The notes: generated by a model from the sequence alone, not told the origin. DNA of 64,000 nt from Saprospiraceae bacterium (GCA_016719615.1 JADJYQ010000001.1:1896501-1960500); one strand, 5' to 3'. Counted from the first letter of the stretch, positions 8,563-18,296 are shown. Translations and numbers: made by a program.

Positions 8563-11500
8563 ATGTCATTCAATATCACTAAATCAATATTCACTATACT
8601 CCTAACAATTGTTTTCTCAATACAAACAATTGTTAGTTTGTGTCAGGAAGCGTTTACAGCAAAGCACATCAATGGCCTGGAATGGAGGCATATTGGACCC
8701 TTCAGAGGTGGCAGATCTTGCGCTATCATTGGAGTATCCTCAAGGCCTGAAACCTTTTTGATGGGAACAACAGGAGGAGGTATTTGGAAAACAAAAGATA
8801 CCGGTTTACATTGGGAAAATATTTCCGATGGATTTTTCGGAGGCAGTATCGGAGCCATTGAAGTTGCATCATCAGATCCCAATATCATTTGGGTGGGCGA
8901 AGGCGAACAAACCATCCGAGGCAATGTGAGCCCAGGAAAAGGTATCTGGAAATCTGATGATGGTGGAAAAAACTGGGTCAAAATGGGATTAGATCAAACA
9001 CGGCACATCGTTCGCATCAAATGCCATCCTAAAAATCCCGATATCGTATTGGTTGCTGCACTAGGCAATGTTTTTAAATCACATCCAGACCGCGGCATTT
9101 TCAAAACCACAGACGGTGGTAAATCCTGGAAAAAGGTTTTGTTTGTAAATGACAGTACCGGAGCTGCTGAATTGTGTTTTGATCCGGTGAATCCAAGAAT
9201 TGTTTTTGCGACTACATGGAATATGAGAAGGTCAGCCCATCAAATGAGCAGTGGCGGGCCCGGTTCCGGACTTTGGCTTAGCACAGATGGCGGAGATCAT
9301 TGGAAAAATATTTCTTCACATGAAGGCTTGCCAACGGGTATCTGGGGAATTAGTACTGTTGCTGTTGCTCCATCGAATAACGATGTTATTTATGCCATGA
9401 TTGAAAATGAAAATGGAGGACTGTTTCGGTCGAATGATGCAGGCAAAACCTGGAAACTCGTAAACTCTGAAAGAAAAATTAGACAAAGGGCATGGTATTT
9501 TTCAAGAATTTGCATCCATCCTAAAAATCCAGATGAAGTTTATGCACTCAATGTCTCTTTGCACAAATCAACAGATGGTGGTAAAACCTTTAACACAGTC
9601 AATACGCAACATGCAGATCATCACGACATGTGGTTTAATCCCGAACAGCCCAATTATATAGCGGTTGCTAATGATGGCGGTGGACAAATCAGCGATGACA
9701 ATGGCAAACACTGGTCACCACAAAACAATCAACCGACAGCTCAGTTTTATAGAGTTACGACAGACAATCATCACCCTTTCCGCATTTATGTCGCTCAACA
9801 AGACAACAGTACTATTCGCATTCATCACCGCACAGAAGGATATTCAATTGGTGCAAACGATTGGGAACCTACTGCCGGAGGAGAATCCGGGCACATCGCT
9901 ATTGATCCAATGAATCCGGAAATCGTTTATGGTGGAAGTTATGGTGGCTATTTAAACAGATATGATCACCAACGAAATATTAGTCGAAGCATCAATGTGT
10001 GGCCCGACAATCCTCTTGGTCATGGGGCGGAAAAATTAAAATATCGCTTTCAATGGAATTTTCCACTTTTTTTTAGTCCGCATAAGCCTACTCGATTGTA
10101 TGCGGCTTCCAATCATTTGCATGTGAGCGAAGATGAAGGCAACAGTTGGCGAACAATTAGTCCCGATCTCACGCGGAATGACAGCAGTAAAATGAAAGCT
10201 TCCGGTGGACCCATTACCAAAGACAACACCAGTGTTGAATATTATTGTACCATATTTGCCGCTGCGGAGTCACCAAGAATCAAAGATTTATTATGGATAG
10301 GCACAGATGATGGATTGGTCCATGTAAGTATGAATGGAGGCAATAGTTGGACAAATGTTACTCCAATTGAATTACCTGCCTGGACGATGATCAATTCCAT
10401 AGAACCTGACCCACATCAGGATGGAGGCTGTTATCTCGCAGCAACCGGATATAAAAATGGTGATTTCCTTCCTTACCTTTTCAAAACCAAGGATTATGGA
10501 AAGACCTGGAAAAAAATTACTACTGGAATTTCATCAGAGCATTTCACTCGCGTTTTGAGAGCTGATCCTGTGAGGTCAGGCTTATTATACAGCGGAACAG
10601 AATATGGAATTTATGTATCCTTGAATGATGGCGTCAATTGGCAATCGTTACAACTCAATCTTCCCATTGTACCGATTACAGATTTGACGGTTAAAGAAGA
10701 CTTTCTAATTGCAGCCACCCAAGGTAGAAGCCTTTGGCTCATTGATGATCTGGGCCCTTTGCGTCAATATCAAGCTAACTCCAAAAATAAAAAGCATATT
10801 TTGTTTCAACCAAAATCGGTGCTACGAACTGATGGCGGCTCCACTGATTCTAAATTTTCAGGAACCAATCATCCTGCAGGAGCAATTTTATATTTTTATA
10901 TAGACAGTATTCAGGCGAAAGACAGCTTTTCTTTTTTCTGCATAGATTCGAACAAGGATACGATTGGTAGATGGTCCAATAGTTTTTCAGATGAATTTAC
11001 AGAAAAAATCAAACTGAAATCCGGATGCAATAAACTCGAATTTTCTTTGAGAAAAAAACCAGCTAAAAGTTTTGATGGAATGGTGCTTTGGTGGGCAGGA
11101 TTGCAGGCAGCTAAACCACGACTTGGGAATTATAAAATGTATATACAGGGACCCGGCCTATTTGATAGTACTGAAATTCGGGTCATTCGAAATAAGAAAT
11201 ATCCTACAAGTGATGAAGATGTTGAGCAGCAGTATCAATTTATAGATGCGATTCGAAAAAGTATCGATAAGGCGCACAAAGCGATTATTGAAATGCGAGA
11301 TATTAAAAAGCAACTCAATGATTTTTGCAATGCATTAGACAAAAATTCTAAAACAGATAGTTTGTTTATTTTAAAAGAAGCTATTGATAGTACTTTAAAT
11401 AAAATTGAAAACGAATTGTACCAAACCAAGAGCAAAAGCAATCAAGATCCAATCAATTTCCCGATCAAACTCACGAATAAACTTGCACACCTCATAGCCC

Positions 11501-11682
11501 TTTATGAACATGGTAATTATCCACCGACAACGCAAGCGGAAGTTTATAGAAGTGAAACCGATGAATTGATTCAAGAGCAGCTGAAGCTGTATGAGGATAT
11601 TAAAAATGGATCTTTGAGATACTTTAATCAAAAGATACGGGAGGCTGAACTTGACTTTATCAAGCCGAAAAATGTAAAATAA
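8563..11682 (+). CDS. Exported BNR/VPS10-like beta-propeller protein (1039 aa; often annotated 'glycosyl hydrolase')
   Basis: The N-terminal hydrophobic segment (residues ~8-27) is a signal peptide ending near SLCQEAF. The body opens with GLEWRHIGPFRGGR, typical of a large Bacteroidota family annotated as VPS10-domain or sortilin-like proteins. It contains about ten Asp-box (BNR) repeats: KSDDGGKNW, KTTDGGKSW, LSTDGGDHW, RSNDAGKTW, KSTDGGKTF, VSEDEGNSW, VSMNGGNSW and KTKDYGKTW among them. These fold into one or two propellers up to about residue 740. The remainder is a beta-rich segment and a long helical C-terminus (~900-1039). I see no glycosidase catalytic residues I can defend, so the enzymatic label is doubtful. 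There is no clear T9SS sorting domain. Confidence 0.8.
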   Translation: MSFNITKSIFTILLTIVFSIQTIVSLCQEAFTAKHINGLEWRHIGPFRGGRSCAIIGVSSRPETFLMGTTGGGIWKTKDTGLHWENISDGFFGGSIGAIEVASSDPNIIWVGEGEQTIRGNVSPGKGIWKSDDGGKNWVKMGLDQTRHIVRIKCHPKNPDIVLVAALGNVFKSHPDRGIFKTTDGGKSWKKVLFVNDSTGAAELCFDPVNPRIVFATTWNMRRSAHQMSSGGPGSGLWLSTDGGDHWKNISSHEGLPTGIWGISTVAVAPSNNDVIYAMIENENGGLFRSNDAGKTWKLVNSERKIRQRAWYFSRICIHPKNPDEVYALNVSLHKSTDGGKTFNTVNTQHADHHDMWFNPEQPNYIAVANDGGGQISDDNGKHWSPQNNQPTAQFYRVTTDNHHPFRIYVAQQDNSTIRIHHRTEGYSIGANDWEPTAGGESGHIAIDPMNPEIVYGGSYGGYLNRYDHQRNISRSINVWPDNPLGHGAEKLKYRFQWNFPLFFSPHKPTRLYAASNHLHVSEDEGNSWRTISPDLTRNDSSKMKASGGPITKDNTSVEYYCTIFAAAESPRIKDLLWIGTDDGLVHVSMNGGNSWTNVTPIELPAWTMINSIEPDPHQDGGCYLAATGYKNGDFLPYLFKTKDYGKTWKKITTGISSEHFTRVLRADPVRSGLLYSGTEYGIYVSLNDGVNWQSLQLNLPIVPITDLTVKEDFLIAATQGRSLWLIDDLGPLRQYQANSKNKKHILFQPKSVLRTDGGSTDSKFSGTNHPAGAILYFYIDSIQAKDSFSFFCIDSNKDTIGRWSNSFSDEFTEKIKLKSGCNKLEFSLRKKPAKSFDGMVLWWAGLQAAKPRLGNYKMYIQGPGLFDSTEIRVIRNKKYPTSDEDVEQQYQFIDAIRKSIDKAHKAIIEMRDIKKQLNDFCNALDKNSKTDSLFILKEAIDSTLNKIENELYQTKSKSNQDPINFPIKLTNKLAHLIALYEHGNYPPTTQAEVYRSETDELIQEQLKLYEDIKNGSLRYFNQKIREAELDFIKPKNVK

Positions 11683-11708
11683 GAATAGGCCATCACAAAA
11701 ACTGATAA

Positions 11709-12152
11709 TTGAAAAAAGAAAAGCGCCACAAGGATTTTATACCCTCTCCTGAATATCCAGGTGGTTCAAAAGCCATGGCTATTTTTATATCCCAGAATTT
11801 AAAATATCCCAAAACCGCTTTCGATACCAAAATAGAAGGCACGGTAGTGATCAAAGGAGAAATTAATTTTGAAGGCAAAATTATTCAAACAAAAGTGATA
11901 TCTTCTTTACATCCTGATTGTGATGCTGAAGCGCAAAGAGTAGTTTCTTTATTAAAGTTTAATATTGATAAAATACGAAATGTAAAGGTGAGTTATTTCA
12001 AAACTTTTCATATTCATTTTAAGTTACCTACTCCCCCCTCTGTCCAGATGAATATAAATTATACAGTTACTCAAAATCCGGATGTTAAAATTTCTCAAAC
12101 CCCATCAGAACCCACATATCACTATACAGTGGTCATACCCAAAAAATCATGA
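11709..12152 (+). CDS. TonB C-terminal-domain protein (energy-transducer-like), no membrane anchor
   Basis: The frame begins at a TTG (11709) 26 bases after the preceding gene; there is no better upstream start. Residues ~10-95 match the TonB_C fold: PEYPGGSKAMAIFISQNLKYP, then EGTVVIKGEINFEGKI and HPDCDAEAQRVVSLL. This is the form seen in many small Bacteroidota TonB-like proteins. There is no N-terminal membrane helix or signal peptide, unlike genuine TonB. It may be a fragment of a larger TonB or a soluble relative. The C-terminal 45 residues are Pro/Thr-rich and unrecognised. Confidence 0.6.
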   Translation: MKKEKRHKDFIPSPEYPGGSKAMAIFISQNLKYPKTAFDTKIEGTVVIKGEINFEGKIIQTKVISSLHPDCDAEAQRVVSLLKFNIDKIRNVKVSYFKTFHIHFKLPTPPSVQMNINYTVTQNPDVKISQTPSEPTYHYTVVIPKKS

Positions 12153-12160
12153 GAAATTTT

Positions 12161-12200
12161 TGCCACAAAGGCACGAAGACACAAAGGACCACGAAGGATC
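12161..12200. repeat. Dispersed CACAAAGGCACGAAGACAC-type repeat
   Basis: The stretch reads GCCACAAAGGCACGAAGACA then caaaggaccacgaagg, a pseudo-periodic purine-rich unit. Similar CACAAAG/CACGAAG strings are, from general knowledge, common in intergenic DNA of many unrelated bacterial genomes. There is no coding potential. Confidence 0.5.
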
Positions 12201-12230
12201 ATGGATTATAGAGCAAAGAGTATGGAGGCC

Positions 12231-12267
12231 TTATTCAATAAATAAGTGATTATTATTTCGGGAGGAG
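12231..12267 (-). repeat. Dispersed ~37-bp repeat, partner of 34062-34100
   Basis: The reverse complement (CTCCTCCCGAAATAATAATC...TTATTGAATAA) matches 34062-34100 (TTCCTCCAGACGAAATAATC...TTATTGAATAAG) with small differences. Both copies are next to runs of 'gagtaaag' / 'ctttactc' filler, so the repeat may be a larger composite. Confidence 0.5.
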
Positions 12268-12330
12268 TAAAGAGTAAAGATTATACCCTTCGCTGAGCGA
12301 CAACAAAATAAAAACACCTACTCTTTATCA

Positions 12331-12425
12331 TTTGTTAGGAAAACGGAGTTTTCCTAACACTCTAGCAGATCCCGCTTTGAAATACTCTATTGATTACAAG
12401 AAATTTAATAAAAGCGGGATGAAGA
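12331..12425 (+). repeat. Dispersed ~95-bp repeat, copy 2
   Basis: This copy starts with a strong hairpin (TTAGGAAAAC-GGA-GTTTTCCTAA, ten-base stem) followed by the conserved core described for 519-612. It lies between the convergent genes ending at 12152 and 12544, so the hairpin could also act as a terminator here. The rest of this ~390-bp gap is AAGCTTTGGGCTTTAGG-type filler (about 12508-12560). Confidence 0.65.
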
Positions 12426-12543
12426 CTACCAGCTATAATGTAGCCTGAAGGCGTATCGAGATAAAGGATAAAGCAAATTTTATTGCGGTAGTATAAGAGC
12501 TTTGAATTTTGAGCTCCAGGCTTTAAGCTTTGGGCTTTAGGCT

Positions 12544-13266
12544 CTAAGCTTTGAGCTTCTTCTGGTAATACCACACAGGAATAAAATACACAATAAAAAA
12601 AATAAGCATCACCAATTGACCGGTGATCAAATACCAGGGCCAGGGTCCTAAATAATCCAATAATGTTGCGGAATCTGGTTTGCGCATGGTAAAAAAATAA
12701 TTACCACCAGTGATCCAGTTGATGAGTAATGAGAAAAATAAATACACATTGGTCCCAATGATGGCGTTTCCAATATCCTTAGCCTCTACCCGCCATTTGA
12801 GAATAATTAATCCATATAAAATCAAGCTAATGAGACCACAATGAACCCACCAATATCTGAAGTAAACAAAATGTGGAAAGGGTTCTTTCAAATCTGGAGT
12901 AATGACGGCCTGCAATGTTCCTACTAACACCCAAAAATAAAGAATGCCAAAAAACCATTTCATCTGGAAATACAATGCAATAGGAAAAATAATAGCAAGA
13001 ATGTTACATAAATGAAAAGGAAGGTCTTCCTTAATGTCAAATTTTTCTAATACGAATCGAAGGATCATCCATAAGATCACTGCAAAGGCAAGGCTCATTG
13101 AAAACCAAAATGCCGAGCGATGTTTGCGGATAAGATCTTTATTCTTCGCCCACTGAATCCAGTAATAAGTGCATACCATCCAAATAATTAGCGGTAGCCA
13201 ATGCTCCAAGGTAAACCGCTCAAAGCCGCTAACTTGCCCTATAAACTGATCCCAGTCTGCATCCAC
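12544..13266 (-). CDS. TIGR02206/YwaF-family integral membrane protein
   Basis: 240 residues with about six membrane helices. Family-type strings are visible: DLPFHLCNILAIIFPIAL, GTLQAVITPDL, FVYFRYWWVHCGLI, GGNYFFTMRKPDSATLLD and LGPWPWYLITGQ. Function is unknown for the family. The charged RKPDSATLLDYLGPWPWY loop and the conserved His/Cys in helix 3 are the most constrained parts. It starts 13 bases after trmD, so it is probably at the end of that transcript. Confidence 0.8.
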   Translation of the reverse strand: MDADWDQFIGQVSGFERFTLEHWLPLIIWMVCTYYWIQWAKNKDLIRKHRSAFWFSMSLAFAVILWMILRFVLEKFDIKEDLPFHLCNILAIIFPIALYFQMKWFFGILYFWVLVGTLQAVITPDLKEPFPHFVYFRYWWVHCGLISLILYGLIILKWRVEAKDIGNAIIGTNVYLFFSLLINWITGGNYFFTMRKPDSATLLDYLGPWPWYLITGQLVMLIFFIVYFIPVWYYQKKLKA

Positions 13267-13279
13267 GCTGCAATGTAAG

Positions 13280-13966
13280 TTAATCTTGGGAATCCTTCAA
13301 AAGGTCAGGTCTTTTAAGTTGGGTGCGCTGCAATGACTGTTCAAAATTCCAATCATCTATTTTGGCTTGATGACCGCTGAGTAAAATGTCCGGAACGTCA
13401 TATCCTCTGAAATTTGCTGGTCGCGTGTATACAGGGGGTGCTAAAAGATTATCCTGAAAGGAATCTGTAAGTGCTGATGTTTCATCATTCAATACGCCGG
13501 GAATAATTCTTCCGATGGCATCAACCAAAACACAAGCAGCGAGTTCACCACCTGATAATACATAATCACCAACGGAAATCTCCATGGTCACCCAATGATC
13601 TCTGAATCGCTGATCCACACCTTTATAATGCCCACAGATGATGAGTAAATTTTCTTTTAGACTGAGCTGATTGGCTAAAGCTTGATTGAAGGTTTCTCCA
13701 TCAGGCGTTAGATAAATTACTTCGTCATAAACTCGCGATTTTTTGAGCGACTCAACACAGTTGACCAGAGGCTCCAACATCAGGACCATTCCAGCAGCTC
13801 CGCCATACGAATAGTCATCTAACTGTTTATAAGAACCTATACCGAACGATCGTAAGTCTATGCATTCAATCGTCAACAAACCCCTTTCCTGAGCGCGCTG
13901 TATGATAGAGTGCCCTAAGGGACTTTTCATGAGTTCCGGGACAACGCTCACAATGGTAAAATGCAT
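13280..13966 (-). CDS. trmD: tRNA (guanine37-N1)-methyltransferase
   Basis: A 228-residue SPOUT-class methyltransferase making m1G37 next to the anticodon, which prevents +1 frameshifting. Visible: FTIVSVVPELMKSPLGHSII at the N-terminus, the DDYSYGGAAGMVLMLEPL loop, LIICGHYKGVDQRF, and SVGDYVLSGGELAACVLVDAIGRIIPGVL, which form the knotted SAM site. Length is normal. The usual rpsP/rplS neighbours are absent; instead it is sandwiched between ywaF-like and FKBP genes on the same strand. Confidence 0.95.
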   Translation of the reverse strand: MHFTIVSVVPELMKSPLGHSIIQRAQERGLLTIECIDLRSFGIGSYKQLDDYSYGGAAGMVLMLEPLVNCVESLKKSRVYDEVIYLTPDGETFNQALANQLSLKENLLIICGHYKGVDQRFRDHWVTMEISVGDYVLSGGELAACVLVDAIGRIIPGVLNDETSALTDSFQDNLLAPPVYTRPANFRGYDVPDILLSGHQAKIDDWNFEQSLQRTQLKRPDLLKDSQD

Positions 13967-13996
13967 AGACCCAGATTTTATAGTCCGGTAAATGAA

Positions 13997-14662
13997 TTAT
14001 TCTTCTATTCCCAGAAGTTCTACTTCGAAGATCAAAGCAGCGTATGGTTTAATATCTGCTCCTGCACCTCTCTCCCCATAAGCCAGGTGATAAGGTAAAT
14101 ACAATTTCCACTTGGAACCTACTGGCATTAACTGTAAAGCTTCGGTCCAACCTTTAATCACTCCATTTAATGGAAATGAAATCGGTTCTCCTCTATCAAC
14201 ACTGCTATCGAATACCTTACCGTTGATCAAAGTTCCGTGGTAATGTGTTTTCACTTTGGAAGTGGCTGTCGGTTTTGCTCCATCTCCCATTTTAAGAATT
14301 TCATATTGAAGTCCACTTGGTAAACTTATGACACCTTCTCTTTTAGAATTATTTTTCAGAAACATCTCCCCTTCTTCTTTAGCTGCATTCCCTGCTTTGG
14401 CTGTTAATTCACCCATCGCTTTCGAATAAATTTGGGTTGCCTGGTCTTTAGTCAATTTGGTGGTTTTCCCACTCATAACAGCGTCAAATGCTTCTGCAAG
14501 GTCTGCTGCATTAATTTTATCCAAACCTTGTTGTTTCAGACTGCTGCCAAACAATACGCCAATGCTGTAACTCAATGTATCCATCTTCATTTCTTTTTGC
14601 TGTGCGTTCATCGTGTTAAAACACAAAGCGGTTAATGTAATAATTGCGAAAATATTTTTCAT
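13997..14662 (-). CDS. Exported FKBP-type peptidyl-prolyl cis-trans isomerase
   Basis: 221 residues: signal peptide (MKNIFAIITLTALCFNTMNA), a helical FKBP_N dimerisation domain (~25-110, DTLSYSIGVLFGSSLKQQG), then an FKBP_C catalytic domain (~125-221) with VKTHYHGTLINGKVFDSS, LNGVIKGWTEALQLMPVGSKW and PYHLAYGERGAGADIKPYAALIFEVELL cores. This is the FkpA/Mip arrangement, a periplasmic folding factor. It starts 18 bases after the end of the upstream peptidase and probably shares its transcript. Confidence 0.92.
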   Translation of the reverse strand: MKNIFAIITLTALCFNTMNAQQKEMKMDTLSYSIGVLFGSSLKQQGLDKINAADLAEAFDAVMSGKTTKLTKDQATQIYSKAMGELTAKAGNAAKEEGEMFLKNNSKREGVISLPSGLQYEILKMGDGAKPTATSKVKTHYHGTLINGKVFDSSVDRGEPISFPLNGVIKGWTEALQLMPVGSKWKLYLPYHLAYGERGAGADIKPYAALIFEVELLGIEE

Positions 14663-14680
14663 TCTTTGTTTATTTAGTAC

Positions 14681-16051
14681 TTATTTATTTTTCATTTCAG
14701 TATAATACTTCAGGAAATATGGAATGGTTTCAATTCCCTTATAATAATTTGTCAGCCCATAATGCTCGTTAGGCGAATGTATATTATCGGAATCCAAACC
14801 AAAGCCCATCAATACCGTTTTTAAACCCAATACTTTTTCAAAAAGAGCAACGATAGGTATACTACCGCCACCACGAGTCGGTATTGGTTTTTTTCCAAAA
14901 GTCGTCTCAATTGCTTTTGCTGCCGCCTTATAGGCCTTACTGTCTGTCGGTGTCACTACAGGTTCACCACCATGTAATTCCGTAACTTTAACTTTTACTC
15001 CCGGAGGTGCAATGCGTTCGAAATGTTTGGTAAATTGTTTGGCTATTTTTTTAGAATTCTGGTTTGGCACAATACGCATACTGATCTTTGCATAAGCTTT
15101 TGAAGGCAATACGGTTTTTGCTCCTTCGCCAGTATATCCTCCCCAAATACCATTTAATTCGAGTGTAGGCCTAACACCTGTTCGTTCGAGGGTGGTATAG
15201 CCCGTTTCTCCCCATACATCATCGATGTCGAGATCTTTTTTGTATTCTTCTTCGTTAAAAGGTGCTTTGTTCAAATCTTTTCTTTCTGACTCCGTAAGAT
15301 CAATAACATCTCTGTAAAAACCTCTGACTTTAATCTTGTTATTTTTATCGTGCAGCGATGCAATCATTTTTGCCAGAATGGTAATAGGGTTTGGAACTGC
15401 GCCACCATATACTCCTGAATGCAGGTCTCTGTTGGGACCCGTCACTTCAACTTCCATATAAGCAAGTCCTCTAAGTCCTGTTTCGAGAGATGGGGTATCC
15501 ATAGAAATCATGGAAGTATCGCTCACCAAAACGATATCTGCTTTTAATTTTTCTTTATTGGCCTTTAAGAATTTTCCAAGATTGGCAGAACCAACTTCTT
15601 CTTCCCCTTCGATCATGAATTTTAAATTACAGGGCAAAGAATTTGTTTTAACCATACATTCCAAGGCTTTGATGTGCATAAACACCTGACCCTTATCGTC
15701 ACAAGCTCCTCTGGCATAAATTTTTCCGTCTTTAACGACCGGATCAAAGGGTCCGCTGGTCCATAGATCCAGTGGATCGGGTGGTTGCACATCATAGTGA
15801 CCATAAGTCAAAACCGTTGGCAGTTTGGGATCCAATATGAGCTCCCCATAAACGACGGGATGTCCTTTGGTCTTGCAAATTTCTGCAAGCGTGCAACCGG
15901 CGTCCAGCAAAGCTTGCTTTACCGCTTCAGCGCAGCGGAATGTGTCTGCATTATGTGTAGAATCAGCGCTTACAGAAGGGATTCTCAACAATTCGAGTAA
16001 TTCATCGAGAAACCTTTGTTTATTGGAATCGAGGTATTGTGTTGCATTCAT
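14681..16051 (-). CDS. M20-family metallodipeptidase
   Basis: About 456 residues. The metal-binding centre is complete: YGHYDVQPPDPLDLW (first His/Asp), GACDDKGQ (bridging Asp), IEGEEEVGS (catalytic Glu pair), LVSDTSM, and SPNEHYGLTNYYKG near the end (last His). The dimerisation (lid) domain carries DLHSGVYGGAVPNP. The pattern matches the CNDP/Cys-Gly dipeptidase group of M20A. I start at the ATG at 16051 (MNATQYLDSNKQRFLDEL), where homology-like sequence begins; an ATG at 16072 adds seven residues. There is no signal peptide, so it is cytoplasmic and likely finishes peptide degradation. Confidence 0.88.
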   Translation of the reverse strand: MNATQYLDSNKQRFLDELLELLRIPSVSADSTHNADTFRCAEAVKQALLDAGCTLAEICKTKGHPVVYGELILDPKLPTVLTYGHYDVQPPDPLDLWTSGPFDPVVKDGKIYARGACDDKGQVFMHIKALECMVKTNSLPCNLKFMIEGEEEVGSANLGKFLKANKEKLKADIVLVSDTSMISMDTPSLETGLRGLAYMEVEVTGPNRDLHSGVYGGAVPNPITILAKMIASLHDKNNKIKVRGFYRDVIDLTESERKDLNKAPFNEEEYKKDLDIDDVWGETGYTTLERTGVRPTLELNGIWGGYTGEGAKTVLPSKAYAKISMRIVPNQNSKKIAKQFTKHFERIAPPGVKVKVTELHGGEPVVTPTDSKAYKAAAKAIETTFGKKPIPTRGGGSIPIVALFEKVLGLKTVLMGFGLDSDNIHSPNEHYGLTNYYKGIETIPYFLKYYTEMKNK

Positions 16052-16102
16052 TTTGATAAGGTTTTTGTGCATTAAATGTTAAGTAACGAAAATATGATAG
16101 GC

Positions 16103-18268
16103 TTATTTTAAAATGGGATCAACTTGCATGTTAAAAAACATAAAACTTAACATGTCGGCGCTTTCATCCAGTCTTTTACCCGTTGGTTTGCCAGCTCCAT
16201 GCCCAGCACTCACGTCAATGCGGATCAAACAAGGATTTGCCCCGGTCTGGGCCTTTTGCAAAGCAGCTCCGAACTTAAATGAATGAGCGGGAACGACCCG
16301 GTCGTCGTGATCGGCCGTAATCACCATTGTAGCAGGATAAGAAGCTGGTTTTAAATTGTGTAATGGGGAATATTTGATGAGATAATCAAAACCCGCTTTC
16401 GTTTCGGAAGTACCATAATCAGTAGCCCATGCCCAGCCGATTGTAAATTTATGATAACGCAGCATATCGAGAACACCGACACCCGGGAATGCAACTTTGC
16501 AAAGATCCGGCCGCTGGGTCATACAGGCACCTACGAGCAATCCGCCATTAGACCTTCCTTCAATGGCCAAATAATCCTTTTGAGTATAGTTGTTATTTAC
16601 AAGGTGATCTGCAGCAGCTATAAAATCATCAAAGACGTTTTGTTTCTGTTCTTTTGTGCCGGACTCATGCCATTTTTGACCGAACTCACCACCACCCCGA
16701 ATGTTGGCAACTGCAAAAATGCCTTTGTTCTCCAGAAGTATCAAACGTGAAACAGCAAAATTGGGCAAAACGGAAATATCGAAGCCTCCATATCCATATA
16801 AAATAGTTGGATTGTGATTTTGGCTCGTTTTTTCATCTAACAATCCTTTTTTATAGGTAAGGAACATTGGCACCGGAGTACTGTCTTTACTTTTATACCA
16901 AACTTGTTCTGTCGTGTATAAATCCGGATCGTATCCATTTATTTTGGGCGCAAAAAATAATTCGGATTTAAAATTTTCCAAATCTAAACGATACACTGTG
17001 TTTGGCCTTACAAATGAAGTGAAGGAATAAAATGTTTCGTTGTCATTTTGATCTCCGCTAAAACTACCTACAGTACCCAATTCAGGAAGTTTTAATTCAT
17101 GTAAAACATCTCCTGTAGTCGAAAATATTTTAACCAGATGATATGCATCGTGAATAAATGTGACGATCAGTTTGCCGCCAATTAATTTTACAGCTTCGAT
17201 GCGATCCTGCCCTTCCGTTATGATATCCTTCCAGGTTTTGACATCTGCCTGATTCACATTGAAACTGCATATCCTCCAATTTGGACTGCCCGCATTGGTG
17301 TGTACAAAAATTTCATCACCAATATTGCCGATAATGTTGTAGTCACTTTCAAAGGTCTGAACAATCGATTTGAATTCCGGTTTAGAAGCTTTGAGATCCA
17401 TGACGGCAAAGGCATTGCCACTGGTGGATTCGACCGTAGATAAAATTAAAAAACGCTCATCATCAGTCAAACTAACACTGGCATTGCGTTGGGGATATTT
17501 TTTATCGACATAAATCAATTTGTCTTCAGATTGGGGCGTACCCAATTTGTGAAAATACACGGAATGAAATTCATTTTTGGCTGAATACAAATTTCCTCCT
17601 TCTGGAGAAGGATAGCGGCTGTAATAAAATCCATCTCCCCGCCACTCTGCATTGCTGAATTTGACCCAGCGTATGGTGTCTTTCAAATGTTCATTGCTTT
17701 CGAGATCTAATACGAGGATATTGTTCCAATCAGAACCCCCTTCAGACACCTGAAAGGCCATGTATCTTCCATCCTTTGAAAAAGAATAGGAACTCAGCGA
17801 ACTGGTACCATCTTTTGAAAATGCGTTGGGATCGATGATCAGCTTTGGTTCTTTACCCAAACTATCTGTACCATAGAGCACATCCTGATTTTGAAGGCCG
17901 TTATTTTTAAAAAAATAATAGTGCCCTGACTTTTTGATCGGAGTGCTCCAACGCTCGTAATTAAACAATACTTCAAGTCGTTGGCGCAAAGCCTTACGGA
18001 AAGGTATTTTATCGAGATAGGAAAAGCTTAATTCATTTTGGCGCTTGACCCATTCTCCGGTTTCTGCTGAACGGTCATCTTCGAGCCATCTAAAGGGATC
18101 GGGAACGCTATTGCCGAAATAATTATCAATTACAGTATCCATCCGGGTATCTGGATAAGTGTTGATTTTAGTATCAAATGCCGCTTTATCTGGTTGGGTG
18201 TTCATATTCTTACATGCCCAAAGCATAATGAGTAGTGTAAAAAATAAAAAGTATCGAATTATATTCAT
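16103..18268 (-). CDS. Prolyl oligopeptidase family serine peptidase (S9A), probable lipoprotein
   Basis: 721 residues. The N-terminus is a signal peptide with a Cys after LIMLWA, which would be a lipobox with an unusual Trp at -2. The region DPFRWLEDDRSAETGEWVKRQN starts the classic POP N-terminal domain; a seven-bladed propeller follows to about residue 430. The alpha/beta-hydrolase domain carries the full triad: Ser in EGRSNGGLL, Asp in TADHDDRVVP, His in SAGHGAGK. ANIRGGGEFGQKWH is also diagnostic. It degrades short proline-containing peptides, probably in the periplasm. A perfect promoter element lies about 30 bases upstream. Confidence 0.92.
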   Translation of the reverse strand: MNIIRYFLFFTLLIMLWACKNMNTQPDKAAFDTKINTYPDTRMDTVIDNYFGNSVPDPFRWLEDDRSAETGEWVKRQNELSFSYLDKIPFRKALRQRLEVLFNYERWSTPIKKSGHYYFFKNNGLQNQDVLYGTDSLGKEPKLIIDPNAFSKDGTSSLSSYSFSKDGRYMAFQVSEGGSDWNNILVLDLESNEHLKDTIRWVKFSNAEWRGDGFYYSRYPSPEGGNLYSAKNEFHSVYFHKLGTPQSEDKLIYVDKKYPQRNASVSLTDDERFLILSTVESTSGNAFAVMDLKASKPEFKSIVQTFESDYNIIGNIGDEIFVHTNAGSPNWRICSFNVNQADVKTWKDIITEGQDRIEAVKLIGGKLIVTFIHDAYHLVKIFSTTGDVLHELKLPELGTVGSFSGDQNDNETFYSFTSFVRPNTVYRLDLENFKSELFFAPKINGYDPDLYTTEQVWYKSKDSTPVPMFLTYKKGLLDEKTSQNHNPTILYGYGGFDISVLPNFAVSRLILLENKGIFAVANIRGGGEFGQKWHESGTKEQKQNVFDDFIAAADHLVNNNYTQKDYLAIEGRSNGGLLVGACMTQRPDLCKVAFPGVGVLDMLRYHKFTIGWAWATDYGTSETKAGFDYLIKYSPLHNLKPASYPATMVITADHDDRVVPAHSFKFGAALQKAQTGANPCLIRIDVSAGHGAGKPTGKRLDESADMLSFMFFNMQVDPILK

Positions 18269-18296
18269 GCGAGTTGGGTTTCTTCAATTCAGGCGC

